A DNA stretch of 64,000 nucleotides from Rhodothermaceae bacterium (GTDB lineage: Bacteria > Bacteroidota > Rhodothermia > Rhodothermales > Bin80). Below the pieces are notes generated by a model. It was not told the DNA's origin, searched no databases, and worked only from the letters and a program-made list of their open reading frames with translations. Each line of letters opens with the position of its first letter. Position 1 is the first letter of the stretch. The stretch spans positions 62,001-126,000 of the forward strand of contig VXSC01000019.1 in the NCBI GenBank assembly GCA_009838195.1, in the 5' to 3' direction. Positions 1 through 7,581 of the stretch are shown here, piece by piece. Position numbers and translations under genes: made by a program.

Positions 1-1
1 G

Positions 2-379
2 CGGCGAATGTCTAAGGAATGGTTGGATGCCCTTCACCCACTTGGCACCGACTGGAACAAGCCGTTTCTTGAAATGGCTCCCTGGTTGGTGGTCTGTTTT
101 GCCAAGAATATTGGTGATGACGGAATGAAAAATTATTATGTTCAAGAGAGTTGTGGAATTGCCTGCGGATTATTCATCGCCGCGATCCACAATATGGGCT
201 TGGTGACACTGACTCATACTCCTAGCCCAATGCGATTCCTGGGTGACATCCTTAAGAGACCCAAACATGAAAGGGCCTATATTCTCTTTCCTGTGGGATA
301 CCCTGCGGAGGGTGTGATGGTACCGGATCTAAAACGAAAAAGCCAGGAACAGTTAGTTACCTGGCAAGAACGCGATTAA
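2..379 (+). CDS. Nitroreductase-family protein, C-terminal part
   Basis: The reading frame is open from the first bases of the window, so this is the 3' end of a gene starting upstream. The visible 125 or so residues fit the C-terminal half of the FMN-dependent nitroreductase family (iodotyrosine deiodinase/BluB-like branch). They show the RRMSKEWLDAL stretch, a hydrophobic PWLVVCF strand, a helix with SCGIACGLFIAAIHNMGL where these dimeric enzymes pack around FMN, then LTHTPSPM and a late PVGYPAEG segment. The family transfers electrons from NAD(P)H through FMN to nitro, quinone or halogenated aromatic substrates in the cytosol; the substrate cannot be told here. The gene ends 58 bp before the end of the convergent glnN, with a perfect stem-loop between them. 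The internal ATG at position 8 is not the true start, because homology-like sequence continues upstream of it. Confidence 0.85.
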   Translation, partial: RRMSKEWLDALHPLGTDWNKPFLEMAPWLVVCFAKNIGDDGMKNYYVQESCGIACGLFIAAIHNMGLVTLTHTPSPMRFLGDILKRPKHERAYILFPVGYPAEGVMVPDLKRKSQEQLVTWQERD

Positions 380-385
380 GCAGGG

Positions 386-424
386 CCTTCGGGATCCTTA
401 CCCATACAGCAAGGATCCCGAAGG
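386..424. terminator. Perfect 14-bp stem-loop between convergent genes
   Basis: CCTTCGGGATCCTT (386-399) and its exact reverse complement (411-424) flank an 11-nt loop. It sits between the stops of the nitroreductase gene and glnN, so it can fold in either transcript. Neither side has a U-run, so it may act as a Rho-assisted terminator or a 3'-end stabiliser rather than a classic intrinsic terminator. Confidence 0.65.
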
Positions 425-437
425 AAGCGGGTTTGGA

Positions 438-2630
438 TTAGTGCACAAAGAGAATCTCACTGTAATTTGGCAGTGGCCACTTATCGTGTGGCGTTAGGCC
501 TTCCAGTGCATCCGCAGCTTGCCGAACTTTGAGCATAGCAGGAATGACATTGTCTTTCTTGTGCTGTGCATTTTCGTGCAGATCGTCAACATGTACGTCT
601 AGTTGTTCGGTCAATTCATCTACTGCACTAACCAGTTCGGAAAGGCGGCGATTGACCGATTCTGCAGTGTGAGCAGCGGGAGACACAGCTTTCGACTTCA
701 GACCGGCTTTTGAAGAATGAAGCGAGATCTGTAAGAGTTCATTCAGGTACTCAAAGCCTGCCGGTATGATTTGTGTCCGAACCAGGTTTTCCAGCGTCCT
801 CCCTTCGATATCAATTGCCATCTCATATTGTTCAAAGGCAACTTCCTTACGAGCTTCTAGCTCCGCGGCACTTAGAATGCCAAAAGAAGAGAACAGTGCA
901 ACGTTCTTTTCAGAATCAAAATGCTGGAGTGCATCAACACTTGTGCGCAGGTTCAACAAGCCACGTTCTTCGGCCTCTTCATGCCATGCCTCTGCGTAGT
1001 TGTCTCCTTCAAACAGGATAGATTGAGACTCCATCGCAATTTTGCTTAGAAGGTCAAGCACCGTTTTCTTGAAAACCTCAGGATCATTCTTGTCTTTTCC
1101 ACGGAGAGCATCACGCAGGCTGTTTGCAAAGTCCCGCAGGGATTCAGCAACGGTCGCGTTCAATACAACATTCGGGAAGGCCAGTCCCTGGCTTGATCCC
1201 ACGGCACGGAATTCGAATTTATTGCCCGTGAAAGCAAACGGGGAGGTGCGGTTACGGTCACCTGCGTGCTTCGGAACTAGTGGCAACATACTTACCCCCA
1301 GAAACAGGTCGGTATCTTTGGCCGATGTTAGTTCATCGCCATTGATCAGTTTTTGGTATAGATCATATAGCTGCGAGCCAAGGAAAACACTCAGGATCGC
1401 CGGTGGTGCTTCGTTCGCTCCCAGACGGTGGTCATTACCTGCAGAAGTCACGGATAGCCGAAGCAGGTCTTGATGTCTATAGACGGCACGGATCACTGCC
1501 GTGCAGAAAATCAGAAAAGTAAGATTCTCGTGAGGCGCGTGACCAGGGTCCAACAGGTTCTCTCCTTCATCAGTTGAGATTGACCAGTTGATATGCTTAC
1601 CGGAGCCGTTCAGATCAGCAAACGGTTTCTCGTGCAAGAGAGCTACCAGCCCATGTTTACGCGCAATCCGCTTGAGCGTAATCATGATGAGATGCTGATG
1701 ATCTGAGGCGATCCCGCTGGTTTCGAATACAGGAGCGAGTTCGTACTGACTGGGTGCTACTTCGTTATGCCTTGTCTTGACGGGGATCCCGAGGCGGTAG
1801 AGTTCTTTTTCTGCATCCAACATACAGGAAAGCTGTCTGCCTGGGATTTCGCCGAAGTAGTGGTCATCCAATTGCTGTCCCTTGGGTGGGTTCGCACCAA
1901 GGAGGGTCCGTCCTGTGTTCACTAGGTCTGGTCGGCGATAAAAATATTCTTCATCAATCAGGAAATATTCCTGTTCTGCTCCGACCGTCGTTTGCACACG
2001 CTCGGTATCTTTTCCGAGCATACGGAGGACGCGGCGTGCCTGCCGGTCCAAAGCGTCGATTGACCTCAGGAGCGGGGTTTTATGATCAAGTGATTCCCCC
2101 GTCCAGGAAACAAAGCAGGTAGGAATAGCCAAGTAGCTTCCGTTTTCATTCTCGACCAAGAAAGCTGGCGAAGAGGGGTCCCACACCGTGTACCCACGCG
2201 CTTCATGTGTGCCCCGAAGTCCTCCGTTGGGAAAGCTGGAAGCATCGGGTTCTCCCTGAATTAAATCCTTTCCACTCAGGGAGGTGATGGCACTTCCAAC
2301 GATGGTTGGGTTGATGAAGCTGTCATGCTTTCCTGCAGTTCCACCTGTCAGAGGCTGAAACCAGTGGACAAAGTGCGTAGCACCGCGCTCCAGTGCCCAT
2401 TCTTTCATCGTAAGAGCTACGATTTCTGCATGATTTGTGGCAATTGGTGAGCCTTTTGTGATGCAGTTGACCATTCCTTGGAAGACCTGTTTTGGCAGTC
2501 GCTTACGCATTTCGTCAATGCTAAACGTGTTTTCTGCAAAATTCTCTTCCAGATCAGGTGGAGTGATCTTTTCAATGTGGTTCGCGCGATGTTTAGTTGC
2601 GGCAGTGAGATTATGAAGTCGAGTACTCAT
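438..2630 (-). CDS. glnN: Glutamine synthetase type III
   Basis: The 730-aa protein has the length of GSIII, far longer than the GSI (about 470 aa) and GSII enzymes. It makes glutamine from glutamate, ammonia and ATP in the cytosol. Recognisable blocks are the GSIII-specific N-terminal segment (KGSPIATNHAEIVA, then THFVHWFQPLTGGTAGKHD), the metal and glutamate site region around GAEQEYFLID and EVAPSQYELAP, the NGSGKHINWS substrate loop near residue 350, and AGDRNRTSPFAFTGNKFEFRAVGSSQ in the C-terminal half. The last 120 residues are helical and glutamate-rich, as in other GSIII proteins. The ATG at 2630 gives the conserved N-terminus. The gene stands alone, with convergent neighbours on its 3' side and a 373-bp gap upstream. 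Nitrogen-dependent control is expected for the family, but no regulatory site was identified. Confidence 0.95.
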   Translation of the reverse strand: MSTRLHNLTAATKHRANHIEKITPPDLEENFAENTFSIDEMRKRLPKQVFQGMVNCITKGSPIATNHAEIVALTMKEWALERGATHFVHWFQPLTGGTAGKHDSFINPTIVGSAITSLSGKDLIQGEPDASSFPNGGLRGTHEARGYTVWDPSSPAFLVENENGSYLAIPTCFVSWTGESLDHKTPLLRSIDALDRQARRVLRMLGKDTERVQTTVGAEQEYFLIDEEYFYRRPDLVNTGRTLLGANPPKGQQLDDHYFGEIPGRQLSCMLDAEKELYRLGIPVKTRHNEVAPSQYELAPVFETSGIASDHQHLIMITLKRIARKHGLVALLHEKPFADLNGSGKHINWSISTDEGENLLDPGHAPHENLTFLIFCTAVIRAVYRHQDLLRLSVTSAGNDHRLGANEAPPAILSVFLGSQLYDLYQKLINGDELTSAKDTDLFLGVSMLPLVPKHAGDRNRTSPFAFTGNKFEFRAVGSSQGLAFPNVVLNATVAESLRDFANSLRDALRGKDKNDPEVFKKTVLDLLSKIAMESQSILFEGDNYAEAWHEEAEERGLLNLRTSVDALQHFDSEKNVALFSSFGILSAAELEARKEVAFEQYEMAIDIEGRTLENLVRTQIIPAGFEYLNELLQISLHSSKAGLKSKAVSPAAHTAESVNRRLSELVSAVDELTEQLDVHVDDLHENAQHKKDNVIPAMLKVRQAADALEGLTPHDKWPLPNYSEILFVH

Positions 2631-2902
2631 AAGGTTGAAGTTGTGTGTTGATGTAGTCCGAGCTCAGCAGGCTCATAGCGACAAAGTTACGCAATAGTAA
2701 AGAATATGTTCAGGAAATTTGGCAGTATTCACGGAATATTGACAGAAAAAATACCTTTTTTCTTCAATAAATCAAATTATCTGCGTATACCCCCTAAATT
2801 AGTCAATAATGGCTTTATGATCGACACGCCTGGATTTCGTGCGAATCGGTCGACGATGGCGGTCAGATTGGAGAAAGGGCCGGGTACAGACAAAGAAGCC
2901 GC

Positions 2903-2926
2903 TCCAGTATCATAGTGGATACTGGA
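2903..2926. repeat. Inverted repeat, 9-bp arms
   Basis: TCCAGTATC and GATACTGGA form perfect 9-bp arms around a 6-nt centre, 273 bp upstream of the glnN start. It could be a hairpin at the end of the GH16 transcript or a distal protein-binding site; no U-run follows on either strand. Confidence 0.45.
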
Positions 2927-2960
2927 AGAGCAGGGGCTCAAGGGTAGAAAAAGCTCTTTG

Positions 2961-2988
2961 ATGGGGAGATCAGGTCTTGAATCCCCAT
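2961..2988 (-). terminator. Possible terminator of the GH16 gene
   Basis: ATGGGGA and TCCCCAT form 7-bp arms around a 14-nt loop, starting 15 bp after the GH16 stop. On the minus strand the hairpin is followed within about 10 nt by CTTTTTC, a short U-tract. The spacing from stem to U-tract is longer than ideal, so this is tentative. Confidence 0.4.
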
Positions 2989-3003
2989 ATTGGTGGTAAA
3001 AGT

Positions 3004-4860
3004 TTAGCGTCCAAGATAGTGAAGTGTACGCTGTGCTGTGATATCTCCAGTTAGTGTGTAGAAATAGGTCCCCGTACCCAATCCATCCGCGTGTAACACA
3101 GTGGAATACTCACCTACTTGGTGATAGTGGTCCGTCAGTGTGCGAACGCGTTGGCCAAGTATGTTGAATAGCTCCAGGACCACTCGACTGGGGCTACCGA
3201 CCCTATAGGTTATGGTAGTGGAGTTTGTGAATGGGTTAGGATAGTTTCCAAGGAGGCTTGTCTCATCATGTTCGGGAAGATCTTCATTACTGGTCGGCGA
3301 TCTCAATTGGAATTGCATCCAATTTACCGCTGGCGTTCCTGCATGGAAATGAAGTTTCATCACCTGGGTCCCTTCATCCAGTTCAATTCCGGCTACACGG
3401 ACAGTTTGAAAACCACTGCGAGCAGCATGGTCTATAACCCCGGTTTTATCGATACCGTCAAATTCGAGGGAAAATGAGATACGTGCTGCCTGACTGGTCC
3501 TGGCCATCCTGATTTGAAGGTTATACATTCCGGCCTGCTCTACATGAACGGTGTAGGCAACCCATTCTCCTCGTGCAGTATTTCCAATGTGGTAGCCAAT
3601 GCCATCGGTTGTAGGATAGACATCCACTCCTTCGTCAAGTCGAATCCCATTCCCATCATTTGAGGATGAGCGGTCCCGATAGGCGACTCCGGGGCCACCC
3701 AGGTCAAAATACTCGGCCTGAATTCGTTCTTGAATCGGGTGTGGGCGCATTAGATAGGGGGCATTCTGCGTACATGAATCGCCTACAGTTATCGTCTCTG
3801 TCTCTGATGAGCTAGACCATCCGCCAACATCAATTGCCCTGGCACGCACCGCATAGCATCCTTGGGATACATTTTCAACAGAGGTACTCCACTCAGCTGC
3901 GCCGCCTGAGATCGTTTCAATTAGACCATCATCCTGATAGAGTTCCACTCTCAGTATCCGGCCGTCAGGATCTTTTGCAGTCCCTGTGAGAGTAGCTGTA
4001 TTGCCTGCTTCTAGGCTCGCAGGGGCTTCAATTGTAACTTGAGGCACATCCACGTAACGGTAAACCCGCACGTAATCAATCAGCATTTTTTGCGGAAAGA
4101 TACTATCGTCAATGCCTTGTTGACCTCCCCAGGTGCCTCCGATTGCAATATTCAGGATCAAATAAAAATCTTTGTCAAATGGCCATTTTTGCCAATTACT
4201 CAGTCCTTTGGAATAGGTCCAGTACGGGTTGCCGTCTACGGAAAATACCATCTGGATCGGGGTCCACTCGACGGCATAAACATGCAAAGCCTCCGATGCA
4301 TCGGAGACTTGTGTTGAGCCGCCTGGGGGTTGTGCTCCCCCGTTCCAATTGTAGGCATCGGTATGAATCGTCGCATGAATGGATCCATGGTTGTGTCCCA
4401 CATGTTCCATGATGTCAATCTCTCCAGTATCGGGCCACCCACCATTGCCATACGAACTGTTCGTTGGGAGCATCCAAATTGCGGGCCAGGTGCCAACACC
4501 AGACGGGAGTTGAGCACGGACTTCAACCCGCCCATATGTCCAGTCCCCTTTTGTTTTGGAGACCAGTTTAGCAGAAGTGTAGTCACGACCATTCAGGGAT
4601 TCTTTTTTAGCTTCAATAATTAGATGCCCATCCTCAACTCGTACATTTTCCTCACGATTTACGGTATAGGATTGTTGTTCTGCGTTACCACATCCAGGTA
4701 GATTGGGGCAGGTGTCATATGACCAAAGAGTGGGGTCCGGGAGTCCTGTATATTCAAACTCGTCGCTCCATATCAACTCCCATGATGACTGAGCATACAG
4801 ATTAGACGCTGTAACGAAACCGAAAAAGCAAAAAATTGCCAAAAATATAGCGCGTATCAT
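3004..4860 (-). CDS. Secreted GH16 endo-beta-glucanase (laminarinase type) with CBM6 and T9SS tail
   Basis: A signal peptide (residues 1-23, cleavage near LYA/Q) leads into a GH16 domain at about 27-272. The catalytic motif GEIDIMEH has the ExDxxE spacing (Glu147 nucleophile, Glu152 acid/base), and its extra residue gives the beta-bulge form typical of laminarinases and lichenases rather than kappa-carrageenases. Upstream blocks WSDEF, GRVEVRAQLP and GTWPAIWMLP also fit. An Ig-like domain follows (about 273-361), then a CBM6-type module (about 372-525, opening RIQAEYFD and closing NWMQFQ), which typically binds beta-glucan ends. A T9SS type A sorting domain closes the protein (NYPNPF near 540 to the end). 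Likely role: cleaves beta-1,3 or mixed-linkage glucan at the cell surface or outside. It is transcribed alone, 425 bp downstream of the parvulin gene. Family assignment is firm; laminarin as substrate is inferred. Confidence 0.92.
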   Translation of the reverse strand: MIRAIFLAIFCFFGFVTASNLYAQSSWELIWSDEFEYTGLPDPTLWSYDTCPNLPGCGNAEQQSYTVNREENVRVEDGHLIIEAKKESLNGRDYTSAKLVSKTKGDWTYGRVEVRAQLPSGVGTWPAIWMLPTNSSYGNGGWPDTGEIDIMEHVGHNHGSIHATIHTDAYNWNGGAQPPGGSTQVSDASEALHVYAVEWTPIQMVFSVDGNPYWTYSKGLSNWQKWPFDKDFYLILNIAIGGTWGGQQGIDDSIFPQKMLIDYVRVYRYVDVPQVTIEAPASLEAGNTATLTGTAKDPDGRILRVELYQDDGLIETISGGAAEWSTSVENVSQGCYAVRARAIDVGGWSSSSETETITVGDSCTQNAPYLMRPHPIQERIQAEYFDLGGPGVAYRDRSSSNDGNGIRLDEGVDVYPTTDGIGYHIGNTARGEWVAYTVHVEQAGMYNLQIRMARTSQAARISFSLEFDGIDKTGVIDHAARSGFQTVRVAGIELDEGTQVMKLHFHAGTPAVNWMQFQLRSPTSNEDLPEHDETSLLGNYPNPFTNSTTITYRVGSPSRVVLELFNILGQRVRTLTDHYHQVGEYSTVLHADGLGTGTYFYTLTGDITAQRTLHYLGR

Positions 4861-5285
4861 GAGGCAGTTGTTTCCAAATTGTCCATGTGCGAAAACAGAA
4901 ATTTTGACAAAATGTTCACATTTCGGGGGTATTCGGCCTGAATTTCCAACTACATACCGGAAGCCAAATTGATGGGGGACTTAGGTACGAACTGTCCGTG
5001 GGTGTCTCTACAGCTTACCGGACTCATTCACATGTCAAACCCGGCGCTGACGCAGTCCACAAGTCCAAGTTCTATGTTCGTATATGCAGTATGTGTTCAA
5101 ACATGTAGTCATTCAAGTCTCGCAGGTATGAGCATATTTTCATTGAATTATCTCACAGGATTGTCGGTGATATACAACAGAATCGTTGTCAACGAAATTG
5201 TTGTATAAAACTTGTTTGAAAAGTTTATGGAGCTACAAGAAAATCTTGCTTATTGGTGTTTGAGAGACGACCGTAGGGACGAGAA
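4861..5285. other. Intergenic region upstream of the GH16 gene
   Basis: This 425-bp gap holds the GH16 promoter and the 3' end of the preceding operon. The frames across it show no coding character. It contains a long palindrome (listed separately). Near 4889-4897 the GTTTTCGCAC on the minus strand resembles only half of the operator found upstream of the two sugar operons; the other half is absent. Confidence 0.6.
5171..5207. repeat. 37-bp palindrome
   Basis: The outer arms TATACAACA (5171-5179) and TGTTGTATA (5199-5207) are exact reverse complements, and a nested CGTTG-T-CAACG lies at the centre; 15 of 18 positions pair. It starts 79 bp beyond the parvulin stop and 311 bp upstream of the GH16 start. 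No U-run follows on either strand, so it is either a Rho-type or processing hairpin or a large operator. Confidence 0.6.
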
Positions 5286-6590
5286 TCAGTTAACCATAAT
5301 TTGCCGGAAAAGCATCGTATCTACATGGATGGATGAAGTTGAGCGAAGAGCGATTAACAAAGTACTGTCTGGCTGTAACCTCCGCATAGAATTGGCGAGG
5401 TATGTTCTGGTGGAATTGGCAATATCCTCATGGACAATCTGATCCTTTGTGAGTCCTAGCTGCAGACCTGCCAATGCAAGCGCTTCATTGCGGAGTGCAC
5501 GCCCCAAAGAGGCAGCCGGATTGGAGGTTACTTCGGAAGGTGGAAGTTCGGGGAGCCAGAAGAAATAATCATCACCGGTAAAGGTATGAGTGCTCCCATT
5601 CATCGTAAAGGTTGCGAGTGGTGTTTCTGGTTTCAGGGGGAGTGCGGCAGTATCATAGGTGTCGTCAAGAGAAACAGAGTTATTCGTGATTCGACCCAGA
5701 GCGGCTCGAAGAGATCGTACACCTTCCGCGTTGATTTGCACATTTCGATTTTCCATGAAGGTGCGAACAAAGCGATCTCCTTCCAACCGTCTTTTGCGGA
5801 TGCGTAACAGGCCTGCGATGCCGCCTTTTCGGTTTTGGAATTCGGACTCTGCTATGACAGGGGTTCTTATCCGATCTTCAACCTTGATAATGTGCCACCC
5901 CTGTCGACTACGAACTGGGTCAGAATATTGTCCTACGGATAATGCAAAAGCAGCTTCAGCGAAGGCATCATCCACCTGAAAGTATCGAATTTCTCCAAGC
6001 CACCCAGCCGTAGAGTCAAAATATTCGGTTCTGAATGCAACCTGTGCCTCGTCAAGGAAGGGATTTCCAGCCTCCAGTCGTGCATGGGCGGTACGTGCAT
6101 CGGCTTCATTGCGATAAAAGAGATGACGGACGATCATCGGTTGTTTATACCGGGCGAATGCCTGCCGAATTTCTGTTTCGGTTAGCTGGGGGAGCCGCTC
6201 AAGAAATTCAATTTCGTAGTAACGTCCACCGACCGCACGTTTAAGGGATAGTTCGGTGAACTCAGAGAGTAATGAATCAGAGTTCAGATTACGGCGCAGA
6301 GCCTCCTCATACCAGAGATGCTCTTCGATGAGTACGTCAAGGTGCTCATAACGGGCTTCAGGGGTATCATTCTGGCCGCTCTGGATTAATGCCTGGACGT
6401 AGGAGCGTTCAAAATCTCCAACAGTAATGGCGTGTCCGTCAATGTGGGCTAGAGCTTGATCTCGTTCACTCAAGGGCGAGGAGCATCTGACAAGCAACAG
6501 CAAGATCGGGAGGATACCCCAGTACTCAGAAATATACCCGAAAATCCACCACCTGCGTCTGTCCGAGAAGGTCAAATGGCGTGTATGCAT
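5286..6590 (-). CDS. Parvulin-type peptidylprolyl isomerase, probable lipoprotein
   Basis: The protein is a SurA/PpiC-like chaperone expected in the periplasm, where it isomerises prolyl bonds and holds unfolded outer-membrane or secreted proteins. A SurA_N-like helical segment (IDGHAITVGDFERSYVQAL onward) precedes one parvulin domain: MIVRHLFYRNEADA, then FDSTAGWLGEIRYFQVDDAF and the closing QGWHIIKVEDRI. The C-terminal 170 residues are helical with an Asp-rich stretch and no second parvulin domain. A hydrophobic run ending LLLLVRC suggests a lipoprotein, although Arg before the Cys is a poor lipobox. The start is uncertain: the ATG at 6590 (434 aa) overlaps the upstream PorV-like gene by 65 bp, and an ATG at 6626 with a GGAG upstream is also possible. 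As the last gene of the five-gene operon, it probably helps fold or export the operon's large secreted proteins. Confidence 0.82.
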   Translation of the reverse strand: MHTRHLTFSDRRRWWIFGYISEYWGILPILLLLVRCSSPLSERDQALAHIDGHAITVGDFERSYVQALIQSGQNDTPEARYEHLDVLIEEHLWYEEALRRNLNSDSLLSEFTELSLKRAVGGRYYEIEFLERLPQLTETEIRQAFARYKQPMIVRHLFYRNEADARTAHARLEAGNPFLDEAQVAFRTEYFDSTAGWLGEIRYFQVDDAFAEAAFALSVGQYSDPVRSRQGWHIIKVEDRIRTPVIAESEFQNRKGGIAGLLRIRKRRLEGDRFVRTFMENRNVQINAEGVRSLRAALGRITNNSVSLDDTYDTAALPLKPETPLATFTMNGSTHTFTGDDYFFWLPELPPSEVTSNPAASLGRALRNEALALAGLQLGLTKDQIVHEDIANSTRTYLANSMRRLQPDSTLLIALRSTSSIHVDTMLFRQIMVN

Positions 6591-7581
6591 AATCAAATCC
6601 AAGCCGAACGCCGAAAGTTCGTACATCTATTCCGGCTCCAAACGTCAGATGACTGTCTACATTGTCCAGGAATAGATCTTTGTATCCGCCTCGAAGATCA
6701 AAATTAAAGGTTCGGTTATGGACACGCAACTGAGCCCCTGCGTCCCCATTCAGGCTATTATCGTTGCTCTGTTGTATATCGGCCAGAGCAGATAACTCAA
6801 TCATTCCAGCCTTTACAATCGGCATGGCAATGCCAAACTTAAAGGAGAGGGGCAAATCCCAGGAATCCATTTCGATGTGGGCAGGGATATCAGGATTATT
6901 GCCGCTGATCGTTTCATCAATGTCAACAAACACAACGCTGTTGACGCCGGTCATCTGCATTTTTCCACCGAAATTCTGGATTGATGCAGCGATAATCAGT
7001 CCACGCAGATAATCAGACTGCAGAACAAATCCAAAGTCGAAGCCAATCGTACTGGCAGTCATATCTCTGATCTGTTGGCGGACATATTTGGCTGTGCCAC
7101 CAAAGTAGAAGGATTCAGTCAGAGGCTGCGCATACGTGAGTCCTAAGCTAAAATCACTCGCACGAAAAGTTTCGCCCGTGCCCTCAGGGAAGGCGACCGT
7201 TCGTACGATCATATCCCCATAGTTCACTGCAGCGACGCTAAGCCCCAGAACACGATCACCATATACAGGCACTACGACGGCTGCGGCGTTGTAGTCAATG
7301 TCTGCGAACCAGCGAGAATGTGATAGAAATACACTTCCGGCGGAGTGATTCCCGTAGGAGCGGGCAGCGCCGGCTGGATTCCAGAAAAGCGCATCTGCGC
7401 CGGTTGCAATGGCAGTGTAGGCATGCCCGAGCGCCTGTCCACGAGCACCTGTTCCAAGGGTCAGGAAGCTGGCGGCAGTGGTCCCCGTGCGGCTTTGCGC
7501 AAGCACGAGATCTGAGCTACAGAAGATCAAGAGCAACGGTAGCACAAATCGGTAGATCACGATGCGGATGATAGGGCTCAT
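6526..7581 (-). CDS. PorV/PorQ-family outer-membrane protein (UPF0164-like)
   Basis: After a signal peptide (about 1-28, ending LVLAQ) comes the family signature: TTAASFLTLGTGARGQALGHAYTAIA and ALFWNPAGAA. The remaining sequence is amphipathic beta-strands ending in an aromatic terminus (VVDFRVYF), so the protein is a FadL-like outer-membrane barrel of 351 aa. In T9SS organisms PorV shuttles cargo to the sortase-like attachment complex and PorQ has a related role; many additional paralogues sit beside individual cargo genes. Here the gene starts 4 bases inside the 3' end of the 1125-aa cargo gene (ATGA overlap), which favours a dedicated partner role (inference). Its 3' end overlaps the parvulin gene. 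PorV and PorQ cannot be separated by eye. Confidence 0.85.
   Translation of the reverse strand: MSPIIRIVIYRFVLPLLLIFCSSDLVLAQSRTGTTAASFLTLGTGARGQALGHAYTAIATGADALFWNPAGAARSYGNHSAGSVFLSHSRWFADIDYNAAAVVVPVYGDRVLGLSVAAVNYGDMIVRTVAFPEGTGETFRASDFSLGLTYAQPLTESFYFGGTAKYVRQQIRDMTASTIGFDFGFVLQSDYLRGLIIAASIQNFGGKMQMTGVNSVVFVDIDETISGNNPDIPAHIEMDSWDLPLSFKFGIAMPIVKAGMIELSALADIQQSNDNSLNGDAGAQLRVHNRTFNFDLRGGYKDLFLDNVDSHLTFGAGIDVRTFGVRLGFDYAYTPFDLLGQTQVVDFRVYF

Larger units (their letters stand above)
2631..3003. other. Intergenic region between GH16 and glnN
   Basis: This 373-bp gap between two minus-strand genes must hold the glnN promoter and the 3' end of the GH16 transcript. It is A/T-rich near glnN. 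A 69-codon plus-strand frame inside it has no coding character. Two inverted repeats are listed separately. Confidence 0.6.

Noticed and set aside
2706-2915. 69-codon plus-strand frame between glnN and GH16
   Set aside because: Low-complexity start, no domain, crosses an inverted repeat, no ribosome site.
4883-4905. Possible third operator upstream of GH16
   Set aside because: Only the GTTTTCGCA half resembles the 17-bp site; the other arm does not match, so it was not called.
5212-5442. 76-codon plus-strand frame after the long palindrome
   Set aside because: It overlaps the 3' end of the parvulin gene in antisense and has no recognisable features.
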